Source: Eudromia elegans (Eukaryota > Chordata > Aves > Tinamiformes > Tinamidae). From it: 64,000 nucleotides of DNA. Both the position numbers and the translations under genes were made by a program. The number at the start of each line of letters is the position of its first letter. The stretch's first letter is position 1. The DNA lies in assembly GCA_003342815.1 (NCBI GenBank), contig PTEX01000003.1:756338-820337 (forward strand). Reading direction: 5' to 3'. Under the pieces are notes generated by a model. The model did no database searches. It was not told the origin of the DNA and saw only the letters and a list, made by a program, of their open reading frames with translations. Positions 13,411-26,671 of this stretch are shown piece after piece.

Positions 13411-13899
13411 CTACTTTGGCTTGTTCTCTATGTTCCAAGTCTGTTCCGTGGCAAACTGCCACCGTAGCCTTCCTGCTGCTTTCCTGATGTCTATCTTGGC
13501 CAGACGTCCCCCACAGTCTTGTGAGGACAGCCTGTGGTGCCAGGGTTCACTGGGCAAGCCGTGGTCACAGCTGATGCCACGGTGCCCTACCCTGTTATCA
13601 GACAGCAGGGCAGCACAGGGGTGTCTTATGAGCGGGAGGTGTGCGAAGCCAAATGTCACCTCTCCAGGCTCTGAGCCCTGTTTTCTGATTTGAATGATTC
13701 TTTGCAGGAAGCCCCTCACAGGGTGGGACTGCCCTAGAGGCTCTTTAAGGTCTTTAAGAGGTGGCTGGGGAAGAGCCACTAGAGAGGAGCAGGGATGACA
13801 GACATGTTTAGCTTGGTGGACTTTGGGGATTTGCAGGGAAGGAGGTGGTACTGCTAAAGGAAACACCTGCTTTGCCGTGGCTAAATTTCTGTGAAGCAC
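13411..13899 (-). other. GC-richer patch with 162-codon unrecognised open frame
   Basis: The minus strand is open for 162 codons but begins at GTG, not ATG, and the plus strand is also open for 90 codons across part of it. The inferred protein is rich in Pro, His and Arg with no domain I recognise. The GC content is visibly higher than the flanks. It is most likely non-coding or an old decayed insert. A splice acceptor-like CTTCACAG precedes it on the minus strand, but no good donor follows. Confidence 0.3.
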
Positions 13900-16800
13900 T
13901 TAAGCCTTTCTCCCTTGGGGGTACATTCTTGTAGCTATTAGCACATAAGGACAAAGCAGCACAGAATCAAAATAACAACTTTATAATCACTGGAAAAATA
14001 TATTATCCAGCTAGGAGAAACAAAAAGCTTGATGGAGAGTTGTAATCAGTTGATATTTAGGGTCTCATTTGTGTAATAAAACAGCACAAGCTTGACTAAA
14101 TTTTCACAGACCAAAGACTGTCCAAAGAAAATTGAGCATCAAAGAGCAACAAGCTGTACTAGGCCTTTCTCTCCTGTTTTCCCACTTTACATTATTTATG
14201 TTTTTCCAACCCCCTCCTCCATCATAAAGATATCTTAGTATCTTATTTTCCCAATCATTTCAATAGTATAGTGATTAACTGTGTGTAACTCCAGGCAGAG
14301 CTTCACTATCCATAGTTTCCCCTGTACCCAAGCCCCAAATAACCCCCTTGCTCACAGCTGAGACAATTTGTTCCCGTTTGTATTACTATCTTTGTTTATA
14401 TGCAAAGTGTTGTATTCTTAAGCCAAAGGAGTCACAGACTGTTGCAGAGGAACCAGTTACGCAGGTCCAGTATTAGAGTTCCAAAATTATTTAAATTCAC
14501 TGCAGCAGTTACAAGGTATTCCTAGAAGTAATCTAATTTGGGAAAAAAAATAAATCCCCACCCTAGTACTTCCTTCATATATTTAATCTCACTGATTTCA
14601 GAATTTGCTAGACTAGAGAGCGTATTACAGGCCTGCACTCCGCTCTTCAAAAATGTTGTAACAAAAATAAGACATGGCAGAAGTGTACAAATCTAAAAAA
14701 AACTCCTTTCACTAATCATCATTAGTAGAAATAAGCAAGAACGTGCAACATTTAGAACTAAAAAAGGACACAATCAGATTGCCAAAGAGTAATGCTCTCT
14801 GCATCTAGTGTGATAACAATACTGAACTCTAATATGCCATTTTTCATCCTTACAGCACTTACAGACATTAGCTAATTAAATCAATTTTTAAAATATTTCT
14901 TTTCTAAATTAATAGGGTACTTGCCAAGATTACCCAAATATTGCTCTTATGCACAAAAACCCACATGCAGCTTTTCCACTTATCTTCACATATTTGTCTT
15001 CTCGAAAGTGTGACTACCTCCAGAGCACCGAAATCTTTTTGATAATCGCTGAAGATGAATGTATCAGGCCAATCAGCAGCATATGGAACACAGACCGCTG
15101 CCAGATGTTAACACACTAAAATAAAGCAGAGCCATCCAAGTACTTCGTATCTTGTCTAAAAATAATACACTCGTTGACCTTAACCCTATCAGACCAGTCT
15201 CATCTTCAAGGTCAAATACAATAACAAATATTTATCTTATACACTGGTTTACAAACTACACTCACAGGGTTCACTGTCATGAAATGCTAGGCATAGTTCA
15301 GTCCTATTGTTTTGAACGAGAGCTGAGGGTGCTCAGCATCTCTTGACCGTGTTCAGGACTAGTCAAAATCAAGCCCTAAGTATGTTGGTGACCACCTAAA
15401 ATCTGTTATCACCAAAGATTTCCTTTCATTGCTTTTGATTTCTTTAGAGCCTGTACAGAGAATTAGACAAATGTGTAGAAGGAACCACGAATACAGAGAG
15501 CTAGCCTGTGATCTCCAGCACGTGCTTCTTTGGGCAGAGACTTGCATCCTTTCTTTGTTGTCTTAAAAAAATAACTCGAACAATCCTTGTTAAATACCTG
15601 AAATTCTGACGTGGTCATATCCATAGCTTGATGCTGGGCATCCCATGACGCTGAGTACCTTGACCTTGTAGGCTTTGGTAGTAGCAAAGACCAGCCCCCA
15701 AACCTGTCTGCATCCCCACACCTATCCTGAAGCAGACTTTACAAGCGTCCCTCTCCAATGCTGCAGTCAGGGACACTTTCATTCTTTACGGCTAATAGTG
15801 AAAACATGGAAATATATGAGAATATAATGTCTGTATTTCTGAAAAGAAGATTTCAGGAGACCTCATAGTGAGGAAAGAATTAGATGGTCTTTAGACTCCG
15901 GCCGGATATCTTTGGTTTGATTGGCACGGAAGTGCTTATTAAAGTTCAGAAAGGCCATTTAGTCCCACGTATGTCACTAGATAGAGCGAGTGTGAGTAGG
16001 TGCTACTACGAAGCTGCTTTAACACTGCAACAAGTGCCAGCAGTGGGTTTGGGACAGAGAATGCGAGGAATGTTAAGCAGACACAGACACACCGAGTGTC
16101 TCACATTTGTCAGAGGTCAACTTTAAACATACAGATATTGAAACTTTCCCTCCTGCAAGTAAGTGCTAAACTTGGACGGGGGAATCATTTCCAAAACTCA
16201 TCCGTGCATGTGTAGTTATTTACTGCAGGGAGATACCTGTTACTGTTACAGGATGCATTAAAGGGATTTACTAGCAGAAAAACATTATCATAAAATGAGC
16301 ACAGAGGAGGCTGGCGATGCCAACAGCCTCCTCAGAAATGTTTCCACATCCAAGCCATGATGTGTTTGTTCCCTGTTTTTCAGCCTGCCTAATCAGGGCA
16401 CTGCTACCTGATAGTGGATGACTGACTAAAGAAATCAAGATTCAACTTGCTCCCTGAGGCATGCTGTACCACCAGATCAAAGTGCACACATTTGGCATCC
16501 CGAAAACGCAGTACTATTGCTCTTACTTCTCCAGTCTCTGACATAGAAACCCAGGACAATGATCCTCATAAATCAGAAGGCATTTCTTAAAAATAAAAGA
16601 GGTTTCAAAATACTGGAAGCAAAGTCCTAAGTAAAGCTGAAAGAATGCACTGAAAAAGCTATCCTGATTAAAATCTGATTGTCTGAGGCATGTTAATTCT
16701 AACTTCAGTAGGCCATAAAATGTGACAGAAGGGAGAATATTCAGAAAAAAAACCAAGAACTGTAGGCATTTAGGAATGGGAATGCCCAGGAAATATAGAT

Positions 16801-17000
16801 GTGTACTTCCTTATCTCCCAATAAGTCCGTGTTATATTTCAATTAGATTTTGAAATTGGTATCCTATACTGATGCAACCAACTGTCGAGTTTGCTGTAAG
16901 GGTCCATCTGCTGTTTTCACAAAACTGGTGTCTTATTCTGGTCTTCCCAAAGCCAGTCTTAAAAGGTTTCAGCTATCCATAGCCTCTTTGGGCTGACCTA
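13900..17000. other. Intron, no gene seen
   Basis: AT-rich. 15000-15130 and 15880-16220 are less repetitive and could be constrained, but carry no clear signal. Short frames only. Confidence 0.5.
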
Positions 17001-17370
17001 CTACTGCTGCAGCCTCACCTAACACAACCTATCATCTCTGCCCACGAATCCCAACTGTGACCACTTTCTCCCCAAGGTGTCATCCAGCCAGCTGTGTCCT
17101 GAAGCAGCGTTAGCCACGCAAGGAGGAGGCACTTGAGCCAGCACAAGGTGACGGGACACCTACGAGCACTGGGAGGTGGCAGTTGTCACCTGTGAGGAAC
17201 GGAGCTGCAGCTCCCACCTGGATGAAACAGTGACTCCCGCTCTGGGAGGCAAAATGGAGGCAAAGAAGAGAAAAAATCCTCTCCACCTGGAAACCACAGG
17301 TGAGGCATGCAGGATGAAGACAGGACTTTGGCATGGAGGAGAGGAGGTGGTTAGACTACAGGAATAAACT
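17001..17370. other. GC-richer patch, unrecognised
   Basis: Higher GC than the surroundings. A plus-strand frame of 63 codons contains a donor-like CAGGTGAGG near 17300, but no convincing acceptor lies upstream. The minus strand is open for 74 codons too. I do not call an exon. Confidence 0.35.
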
Positions 17371-20300
17371 GAGAAGAGAAATGGGAGTAACGTGAAATTA
17401 GTGAACCTCCAAAAACAGGAACCCTATCTGGAACAAATATAGTAACAACATCCAATATTTAATACATTAAATATATCAACCACCAAGAATAAGATATGGT
17501 ATTAAAAAAAAAAAGAAAAGAAAAAAGACAAAGACACACTACAATGCTCACAGTGAAAGAAGAAAAAATAATAGCCAACGCAGAAGCTGGCCTGCTTCCA
17601 CAGAAGCAGTAAAGAAGAAACTGGCAGATTTTGGACTTGCTATTGTTTTCTGCTTTAATGCTCTCTTCCCTCTATGCTAATTTGTCCCAGTTTTCTTTGA
17701 AAGTGAGGAGAACAGCTTGCAGGAGGGGGAGAGAAAGGAAGGCCTCCTTCCTCACCTCCCCGGCTCTGAGGCACACCTCCCTCACTCCTCTAAACTTGTC
17801 TTTAACATCCTCACACATGGCAGGAGCTCCAGGTTTCTCTTTTCAAAAAAATTGGTCACTCATCCTACAGATCAGAGACCAGCACGGAAAGGTTTTTGGT
17901 GGAAAAAAAACTAACTTTGGGAAATGCTTTTACTAAGGATGTATTTATAAACATGCACATGAATAATAATAAATATTAACGTGCAGGAAGTTTTTATTCC
18001 AAAAACATTCTCTTCTATGTTATAGAGATACATAAAAACAAAGAAAACAAAAAACAATATATGAACTACTAATCTGTGACAGAGGATATTTTAAATTATA
18101 ACACATTTTCTCGGAGTGACAATAATCTACATAAAGTAGGATGATATCTCAAATGCTATACAGTTTACTCTAAATGCATCAGTGGCATTCAGATTGCTAT
18201 CTGTCCCTAAGAGCATAGAAGGAAAGGACATTATTTTGTCCATGCAAAGCTTGATTATTCCCTAAGTATGTTAAAAGAGCAACAGCAAATACTGAAATGC
18301 ATTACTATAATGATATTTAATATTTTCAATCATCTGAATAGTATTTTGCAAATAATTTGAAATATTTCTCCTCTCATTTATAGAACTCATGCACTAATAA
18401 ACAGTAAACAAAAAAAAAGCTTATTAATTAATAATAGGTTATTTTAGATGGGACACAAATGTGAAATGATATCAAGTCTGATGAGGCTGTACAGATATGT
18501 TCAGTGACTGAAATATCAGAGCACATATTGAAAATCCTGTAAATGAAAGAAATGCTGAGGCAGAGGACTAGTTGGGCAGGGCTTCCTACTGCTTGTTCCA
18601 GCCTTTCCACTGCAGCAGGCGGCCTGGGAATGTGTTGGGGAAGGCAATGGTGACAAAACAACGTCGCCACTTGTGCTTTTCACAGCACAGACCTAATTGT
18701 CCCATGAGCCTGAGGAGTCACCACAGGATTAGATGGACAGATTAGTTCTCCTGGCTTGATGAATGAAACCCTGGATATTCACCAACCTCACTGAGCAGTT
18801 AAGGTCTCTCAGGCAAAGCTGTGTAGTGCCCATATTTTAATGGTGTGGAGTAGATCTGCTGCGTCTGGAAAAGGACAAGTTTTGCTACTGGCTCTGTGAT
18901 GCTACAACATCGTTAGCAAAGCACCTAACGCTGCACTGAGAAGAAAGTTCAGGGAAAGGTTAGTATTTCAAATAAAAACCTGACCTAATGATATTTTCTG
19001 TCTAGAATATGTTATATTTCATGCACTTACAAACACAATTTTATAGATAAATATTACAATTTACATATACAAATATACATGTATATACATATGGAACACA
19101 ATGAACTAACTATACTTAATTGAAATATTGAAGTTTTTAACTATTACAAACATTCAAACCACACAGAACATAGAAATTTCATCTGGTACTTCACTAATTA
19201 GAAGCATTTTTAATTTCAATCACTCTCAAGAATTTCTAGGAATTTCTCTGAATAATATTCAGAACCTAAGGGAACTTATGCTTGGAATTCTGATCATTAT
19301 GTCTTCTTTCCCAAAGTGAGCAGCAAGAAGGCACTATCTCCACTAAAACCACAGTTTTTTCCTTCGGTTTTCATTTTTTCATTTAAATGAAAATAGAAAA
19401 TAATTTCAAATCTAGTTCCACACATATTATGGAATGCATTCGCATTGTGTGGAATAAAACACTGATGTTTTCATAATCCTGCCTGGTTTATAAGGAGGTC
19501 TAAACAACACCATTGAAAACACGAGCAGTCCTGCACTTCCTTACTCATGATCATCACTGTGTTTTTCTCCCTGAACAACATTCACTGAGCCTAGCAACCC
19601 TTGGGCAGGCACAGCTTTGGGTTCTGTTGCACCAGTGAAACCCAGGAGTGTCCCACAGGCACAAACTACTTTCAGATTTTTATCTTTCTAAAGATCTTTC
19701 CAAGTCTTCCAAGTTCAGGGAGTCTCCTCAGTACCAAATTCATGGCTTAACAGAGCAAACATGTAAATGCATCTTAGCAATGCCATTAAAATGGTGGGGC
19801 TAGAATTTCCCACTCTTGTTCTGTGGATGTGTAACTACTGAAAAAAAAAGCATCAGCATTTCAGAAACTTAGTTTTATCTCAGAGTTAAAAAGAAAGTGG
19901 TGGTAGAGTCTGCTGAGAAGAAATTTATTTCAGTAACTGGTGAACATCTAAGTCTGATATTTTATATTTGCTTAGTCTACAATACAGATATTTTGTAAAT
20001 AAGATGAAATATCTCTATTAAAAGAATGATTTTTTTTAATTTCCTCAGAGAACTACTCTGTTTAAATCCTCAGTTTCAACATGCATGTTGTACTCACCTC
20101 TGATAGGCATTTAAGTGTCCTGAGCTCTATGGATGTTCTTAAAAGGAACTAATTTGATTCTTTACTCCACTCAAAGTTTATAAGTAAGACTACGTCCTGC
20201 CTAAAAAAAAAGTTCTAAAAAAAGTTCTAAAATCAGCAAGATCTATGATATTGGATTAAATTGTGGCATCTTAATGCTCAAGGTGCAGAGGTGATGAGGG

Positions 20301-21829
20301 CAGCAGGGCACAGTGTAGGAACACCAGGCTGTTTTGCTACCGCCCAGCTCATGGCAACGGTTTGTGCTGACTTTATCCTGTGAACTGAACTTCGCACCGT
20401 GCCCGAGCAAACCCTCTCCCCTCTGCTTTCCCCACGACCTAAACCCAAAGCCCCTCACTCACACTGAGGCTCGCAGCCAGCGCTGCTCCATGTTCCTGAT
20501 GCCCAGGATACCCACACCAACGCTCACCCTTTCTCGGTGCCCAGATCCAAACCTGCTCCAGCTCTTCCTTGGGGCTGTCCCCTCATATCACTCGTGGCAG
20601 CTTCCCATGTTCTGCTGATAGGAGCCTTGCAGATATGGGTCAGTGTGCAGAGATCTCTCCCTCGGAACTGATTTAGTTTTATGAGAACGACTGGTAATAT
20701 TGCGATTAAACTATGATAGTATTAGGATAAAGTCTGCTTAATGGAGATGCTTATGGCAAGTACCAAAGAACTGAGCTATCTTTAACAAGCTTTTAAAGTG
20801 GCCAGTGAGAGTTTTTTTACAAAGTGTAAAGTTTTGCTGCTTTGATAAACAGGTGTGAAAATGTGCCAAGGATGTATGCTCATATAGCACATAAGGGTTA
20901 AGAATAACCCTTAAGAAATAGCTTCAGACAGAGGAAACCCATATAAAACCTATGGAAAAAAATCCTATTGACATAATATTAAATTTTGGAAATCATCGAT
21001 TGGAAATAAACTAAAAGAAGCACTGCAATCTCAACTCTCGCTCCTGAGAATGTTTATTAAATATATAAATCCATACATGTCTCTCAACTATTTAATATCT
21101 TAAAAGTTAGATGAAGGCATATTTTTGCAATGCCAATAGCAGTGTACTAAGAGTTTTTAGAGATCTGCATGATCAACATGACCCTTTTTGTACGGAACAG
21201 GTTGTTTTATCACCTACACCTATTCCTGTACTACCATATGTTTTTATAATATTAGTCACATGTTTTAAATTAGCATTGCTGTATAAATGCAAGCAGAGGA
21301 ACAAAAAGAGCTTTGTTTTTTCTTGAAAAAATAAGTGTCTGAGCTACAAATAGTCCTCTACGAAGTTTTCCCGTCACTGCACCCCCCTCAGCTGCATATC
21401 TTTGTGCCACTTTGTAAAAGATGAGACTGTGGAGTCTCTCTGCATCACATCAATATATCCCAGATTGTTCAGACCTACCAGTTTGTGTAAAATGAACACT
21501 GGTACTTTTCTGGTGCATGAGAATATCATCATAAATGTAATACAGTTCATTATCCACAAATGCTGTTATATTAAAGTCTCCTAGTATTTGGGACAGAAAT
21601 CACTCCTCCCAAGCTGCAGTTTTAAACATGAAAAGCCTGACAGTATCAATAGTAAAAACGAGAAAGAAATCTTCTGCTGGTAGTTGAGGTACTCAGAGGC
21701 ATAAAACTGTTGCAATAAAGATTAGAAGCAAGGTTCTTTCTTAAAAAAATATTTTTGGTAATTAAATATAAAAATGATCCTGGTAATAAGAGACAGATTT
21801 CCTCTTTGCAGCTAAACACCTAGAGACGA
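17371..21829. other. Intron, no gene seen
   Basis: AT-rich, with a pyrimidine- and GC-richer stretch at 20330-20620. It contains a 9-bp inverted repeat TAAGGGTTA / TAACCCTTA with a 4-nt loop at 20892-20913 and a 9-bp stem TTCCACACA / TGTGTGGAA at 19416-19454. 21360-21590 has conserved-element texture. No gene was recognised. Confidence 0.5.
20201..20232 (+). repeat. A-rich short tandem (AAAAAGTTCT) pair
   Basis: Two copies of an A-run followed by GTTCT sit in tandem. Minor simple sequence. Confidence 0.7.
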
Positions 21830-22480
21830 AAACGCCTTCCGCACTGCAGCGTTTACCCAAGCTCGTAGCAGACCTGTCTGTTCAGGCTCCCTCCGGGCTC
21901 TCTTGCCCTGGTGGCCGTAAAGCACCTCCAACCACAGTGACCAGCAACCTGTCACACACGACCTTTACACCGTAAAGATTAAAAGTTGCTGCACTTTTTT
22001 GACCTGAAGTGACCAGCCACAGGTTAGCACATGAATAACTTCACTGCATTTTGAACCTTGGCTCCTTGGGCAGTCCTGGCCCTCCCCAGCCAAACCGTTT
22101 TGCAGGGATATCTCAGAGAAGACCGCTTTGGCTTCCAGATCCCATTAAAGGTCTCTGCTGCATCCCACTGCTTGCCTGGTCCAGCACACTCCCACGGATT
22201 CCCTTCCCAGCCATTTTGAATCCTCTTTTCCTTATCAGGCCGATACAGGCCTGCGCAGCCCGCACTCCCTCCTGGTGACGCGGCTGCACGAACAGCGGCC
22301 CCGATCCGGCCGCACGTTGCTTCCCTTCCCAAAGCCCGGCCATGGGGCACGGACCAACGCCAAGGCACAGGCGGCTGCAGCCAAAGGGGAACCTTTCCCA
22401 GAACGCCTCCACCCGATTAATGGAGTAATGGCAAGCGCCTGACATTCAGCACAGGCTGTGCGTGCCCATCTACATCTCTA
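21830..22480. promoter_or_regulatory. Intronic GC/CpG-rich patch
   Basis: About 18 CpG dinucleotides fall between roughly 22240 and 22440 (for example GTGACGCGGC, GATCCGGCCGCACG), far above the flanking intron. Around 22212 a CCATTTTG stretch resembles a YY1 site. Open frames of 110-114 codons occur on the minus strand and 75 on the plus strand; none is recognised. Because CpG decays when methylated, persistence suggests an unmethylated element such as an enhancer or alternative promoter, or a relatively recent GC-rich insert. Confidence 0.4.
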
Positions 22481-24756
22481 GAGGTGCCAGCTGACGCTGG
22501 GAACTGCCTGAAAAACTCTTTGTTTGGGAAGATCTGATTCCCTCAGGGCTGTAAAAGAATATATATATAAAAAAACAGCACCTGAAGAAGGAAAATCTTT
22601 GTATCTAGGAAAAAGCAAATAGCTTTTTCTTAAACAATTTAATAAGTAACTTTAATTTGGAACTACGTGGGTAGTTGTCCTTAGCTGTGCTGTACTTCCA
22701 TGCAGCATCTACTCTTTTACTGGTTTCCAGGATGAGCCCACAAGAGCCTTCCATTTATCTCATCTTCCTGCTCATGTTATACTTGACATTTGTGCAAAAT
22801 CCACTTTCCACTTAAAAAGAAGATTCCCTACGCTTCAGCTTCATGCTTAGGAATATATTCCTGCCTACTTGCAGCTACCTGGGAACCACTGCATTCTCAG
22901 ATGCAGCTAAACACACAGCTGGAGCTTTCACACACTGGAAAAACCAGTGATTAAATCATGCTGCCTTCCCCTTAGATTCAAGTTGTCACCAAGAGGACAC
23001 AGAAGATAGCATTGTACAAAGCTCTTAATAAGTCCTGTTTGTCAAAATAGCAACATAACAAAAATCTAGAAATATGAAGTGATGTCTTTTTACTTTCAAA
23101 CAAGAGAAACCCCTTATTTTGGAATTCTTTCTAGGGTTTAAAAGACTATGTCTTTTCCATCTTTCTAAGAAATCTCTTAATTTGTATTTTTCTTGCACTC
23201 CTGAAGAATTAATACAGATTTTTGTCAAACATAGGCATGACAGAAAGTTTGTTTAACCACTGGCCTCTGAGTACCATCTCCACTTCAAAACATTGACATG
23301 TCGTTTTCCTGCGACCATCAACTGCCATGCTTATGTCCAACTGTGCACACAGACACATGCAAGCACCTGAGGGGCAAAGAATTCTGTTCATTTGGTAAAT
23401 TATGAAGGACAGATTTAGAAGGTATCTAAATATTAGACCTATCTATCCAAATGAAAAAAAATAAAAAAATAAAAAAGTCCAAATAGACATATAAATTTTT
23501 GCATAGTGATTTAAGAACAGGAGTTAAAAAGGAGCTAAATGTCGAAACAACTTTTAAGATCTGAGACTCACTTGCTGTTACTGAAAAGCAATATTCTTAA
23601 CCTTTATGGGGGCTGCATGGAGACTTTTCATTAACAGTAATAGTAATGCACTGTGGCAAATTATTTGATAAAGGGATTTTTTTCACTCCAGAATTCACAA
23701 GCTCTGGCCAACTAGTAGATGAGAAAAATTCAGAACTTTATTAATCACTGAGTTGTCTTTAATTCAAACATTGGAGTTTCAGTTTTCTGAAGTCCTGATA
23801 TGGACACTGCTCCACCAAATCTCCTGACAGTGCTGAGGTATCCTGATGAAGTCAACAACAGCTAATCCTATCACGGTTGCAGAAAGCAATGAAACCAGTT
23901 GTTCAAGGCACCCAGCCTTCCACTATTCTGAGATAGATACTGTTCTTCAAGATAGGAATTGGAAAGATCTAAAAAGTATTTGACATCTGGCACAGTGACT
24001 CAACTAATTACTGTGCTGTATTAATCAGCTTGCTGCATCTCCTGAGCCAAGAGCAGTGAGTCTGTATTCAGCACCGTGGCAGTGCTTGAAACATGAAGTA
24101 CTTCGGAAGGATTTTGTTCAGGGCTGAGCAAAAAGCCAGCAAGTAGACTGTAACTGTTAGAGCTGCATAATCCTGTGAGGCAGAGTAAGTCTCACAGTGC
24201 TACCATCAAAATTCAATAAAGCCACAAACACACTCTACAAATAAAGAAACCAGTTGCAAAAGTTGAGATATCCACTCACCTGAGGTTCACTGATTTTTTC
24301 TTTTCTCTCCTTCCCAAAAATTAAAGACTTTTTCCAAAGATTATTTGATAACAGCATAACGTTTGAAATTCTCACTCAGAAATGTACTAAACCTTCTGTC
24401 AGCTGCTGATTTGAAACTATGATTGAATCCTAGGGATGTAAAAGTTTACCCAAATGAGCTTTCAAAAGCGGATATAAATAACTCAAGCAAACACACAGAG
24501 CTCTGTCTATAAACAACAAAGAGCATGTATGCTACTAAGAAAAGTAATCAAAGGTGTCAAGCAAACAGCAAGATCATAAATAAAACAGAATCTTTTCAAG
24601 AATAAAAAAGAAGTAAAAGCAAAATATGTAGAAGGTGGCACTGAGTTTGTGATAATTAAACATTAAATAAAAATTTTATCAAAAGCATTTTAAAGTAACA
24701 ACTGTGTGATTACAGGAAGCATCTCTGATATTCAGGAAAGAGAAACAACAGAAATA
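22481..24756. other. Intron, no gene seen
   Basis: AT-rich mixed sequence with A-rich simple stretches near 23455-23478. Short frames only. Confidence 0.55.
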
Positions 24757-24905
24757 TAGAATAATTCAGGCTGGAAGGGACCTCTGAAGGTTATCTAAGC
24801 CAAACTCCCATCGAAATGAGGACCAGCTTCAAAGTTAGATCTAACTTTGAAGTCAGATTGGATTGCTTAGATTCATATAGAGCTTAGTTTTGAGTATCTA
24901 TCTCA
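24757..24905 (-). mobile_element. CR1 LINE 3'-end fragment (old)
   Basis: The plus strand reads AGAATAATTCAGGCTGGAAG, then GGACCTCTGAAGG and a diverged form of the usual 'tctagtccaac' stretch. This is the reverse complement of the CR1 3' untranslated end. Similarity continues through GACCAGCTTCAAAGTTAGAT and fades after GTTTTGAGTATCTATC. The copy is diverged and heavily 5'-truncated, with no coding capacity left. A 26-bp perfect palindrome lies inside it at 24827-24852. Confidence 0.8.
24827..24852. repeat. 26-bp perfect palindrome inside CR1 fragment
   Basis: CTTCAAAGTTAGA is followed at once by its exact reverse complement, giving a loop-free palindrome. The left half matches the expected CR1 3' sequence; the right half looks like an inverted copy of it. 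Confidence 0.95.
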
Positions 24906-26671
24906 AATGATATAAATATTTAGGGAGCAAGAGAATACTGACAAAGATGGCAATTCTGTTTACAGATTTTTTTCTGATTTCAAAATGTGTTTATACACCT
25001 TGCCCAGATGAGACTATGGTGTCTGATAATGATATCTGATAATGACAACTTCTGTGTTATGTCATTCATTATGTCTCATACTCAAAGATTTGCTTATATA
25101 TCTGAAGGAGTGATAAAAGTGAATGAAGCAAAAGTGACAATGATGTAAAGTGTTTTTCTTTACATCTTATGAGGACAATGTCTAAGGTTCCTATTGCTTG
25201 AGGACTGAAGAGAGTAGTAGTGGTGGAACTCTGGCAAATTATTTCAAATACGGCTACTTGTAGAAAACAGCATTTTGTGAAAAACAATATGTGAGAGGCA
25301 ATGATAAAACATAAAGAATGAAACAGACGCTGAAGTGGAAATGAAATAAAATAGATGGAGAAGAGCAAATGAGACAGACAGGTTTTCAAATTGTCTACTT
25401 CCCTTTCTAACAAAAGAAGATTTGGTGCATCTGGCACTTTGGAAAATCCATCAGGTGGCTGAATGTCAAATCTGACCTGGAATAGGAATGCTGAATTCTT
25501 GTAAATTTAGACAAATTTTCCAGTACGTTTTCTGTAATAATTTATTAGTATCTTTTGCTAATAAGTAAAAAGTCTAGGAAGATAGGAAAAACCTATCAAG
25601 ATTTTAAATGGGTACTATGTCGTCACAAAATGGGTACTATGTCGTCACAAAAATACTCTTTGCAGTTTCAATAGGCACATTTACATGCCTAAGCATACTA
25701 TCCAGCAAGCTTTTAAACACAGGACTCCGATTTATAGGCATAGGTTCTCCAGGGAAGAGGCAAAGAATTTCAGTTGCCCCATGGGGCACTTTGAGAAACC
25801 CCAACAACAACATCTCAACTCAGGGAAGTTCAGGTTCTCACTTTATATCCAAGTTGTATCTACTCCAAAGGTACGCAACAGATTTCAACAAAATAGTTCC
25901 ACCATTCCTTATGTTAATGAGTTCATGCGAAATCTGTAATATCAGACTGTGGTCCAGCTGAGAATAATAATTCTTCAGCAGTATCCCACAAGGCAATGAA
26001 TATTCTAAGACTGTCTGGAACACTTCTGCTATGTGGATTTGTTTCTTTTTTTTATGAAAGAGTCACCTTTACAGATATTGTCATAAAATGAATCTGATCC
26101 ATATATAATATCATATACAAATAAAATCACCACAACCAAAAATGAAATGAAGACCTAGGAACAACATGATTTTCAGTGCACTAAACTGAGATCAGCAAAA
26201 CGTTACCTATAAGTAATATGGCTCATATACTTTCTGCAATTGCAATAAAATAAAGGCAAATAACATATATTATGTGACAGGTGCCTTTCAGGATCTTTCA
26301 TAGCAATTTTAAACTGCTGAAAGATCTTGCTATGTTCAGTAGTTCTAACATTATAGCAAATTTAATGGACTTTAGTATAAGTTAATATACCTATTTATTT
26401 TCTTCATGATATATTAATACGAATTATACACTCAGCAACTAATGCTGAGAAACTTATCATTGACTATGCTCAAAAAGGATTTGAGCAAACTACGCTCAAA
26501 ATCAGGTATTTTATTAAAAACAAGAAGTCCTCAGTTGGTTTAGTAAACAAAGACGCGGCATTTTCCTTCTTCTGGAAAATAATTAGTTTAATATTATTAA
26601 CCTGTGCTCCAAATAACTTTACGTGGATGGCTGCCACAGAAGAACTAATTGGGAACGCTCCAAATACCACT
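24906..26671. other. Intron, no gene seen apart from the tandem duplication
   Basis: A 122-codon minus frame at 25069-25437 is Leu/Phe/Ser-rich with no recognisable domain and is probably chance. The exact 22-bp tandem duplication lies at 25606-25652. The sequence becomes GC-richer near 26640 as the ZFPM2 exon is approached. Confidence 0.5.
25606..25652 (+). repeat. 22-bp exact tandem duplication
   Basis: The unit TGGGTACTATGTCGTCAC plus AAAA occurs twice head to tail with a period of 22 and no mismatch across 47 bases. The identity suggests a recent duplication or an assembly slip. Confidence 0.95.

Noticed and set aside
13411-13899. Gene for a 162-residue protein
   Set aside because: No ATG at the start, no recognised domain, a competing open frame on the other strand and no good donor.
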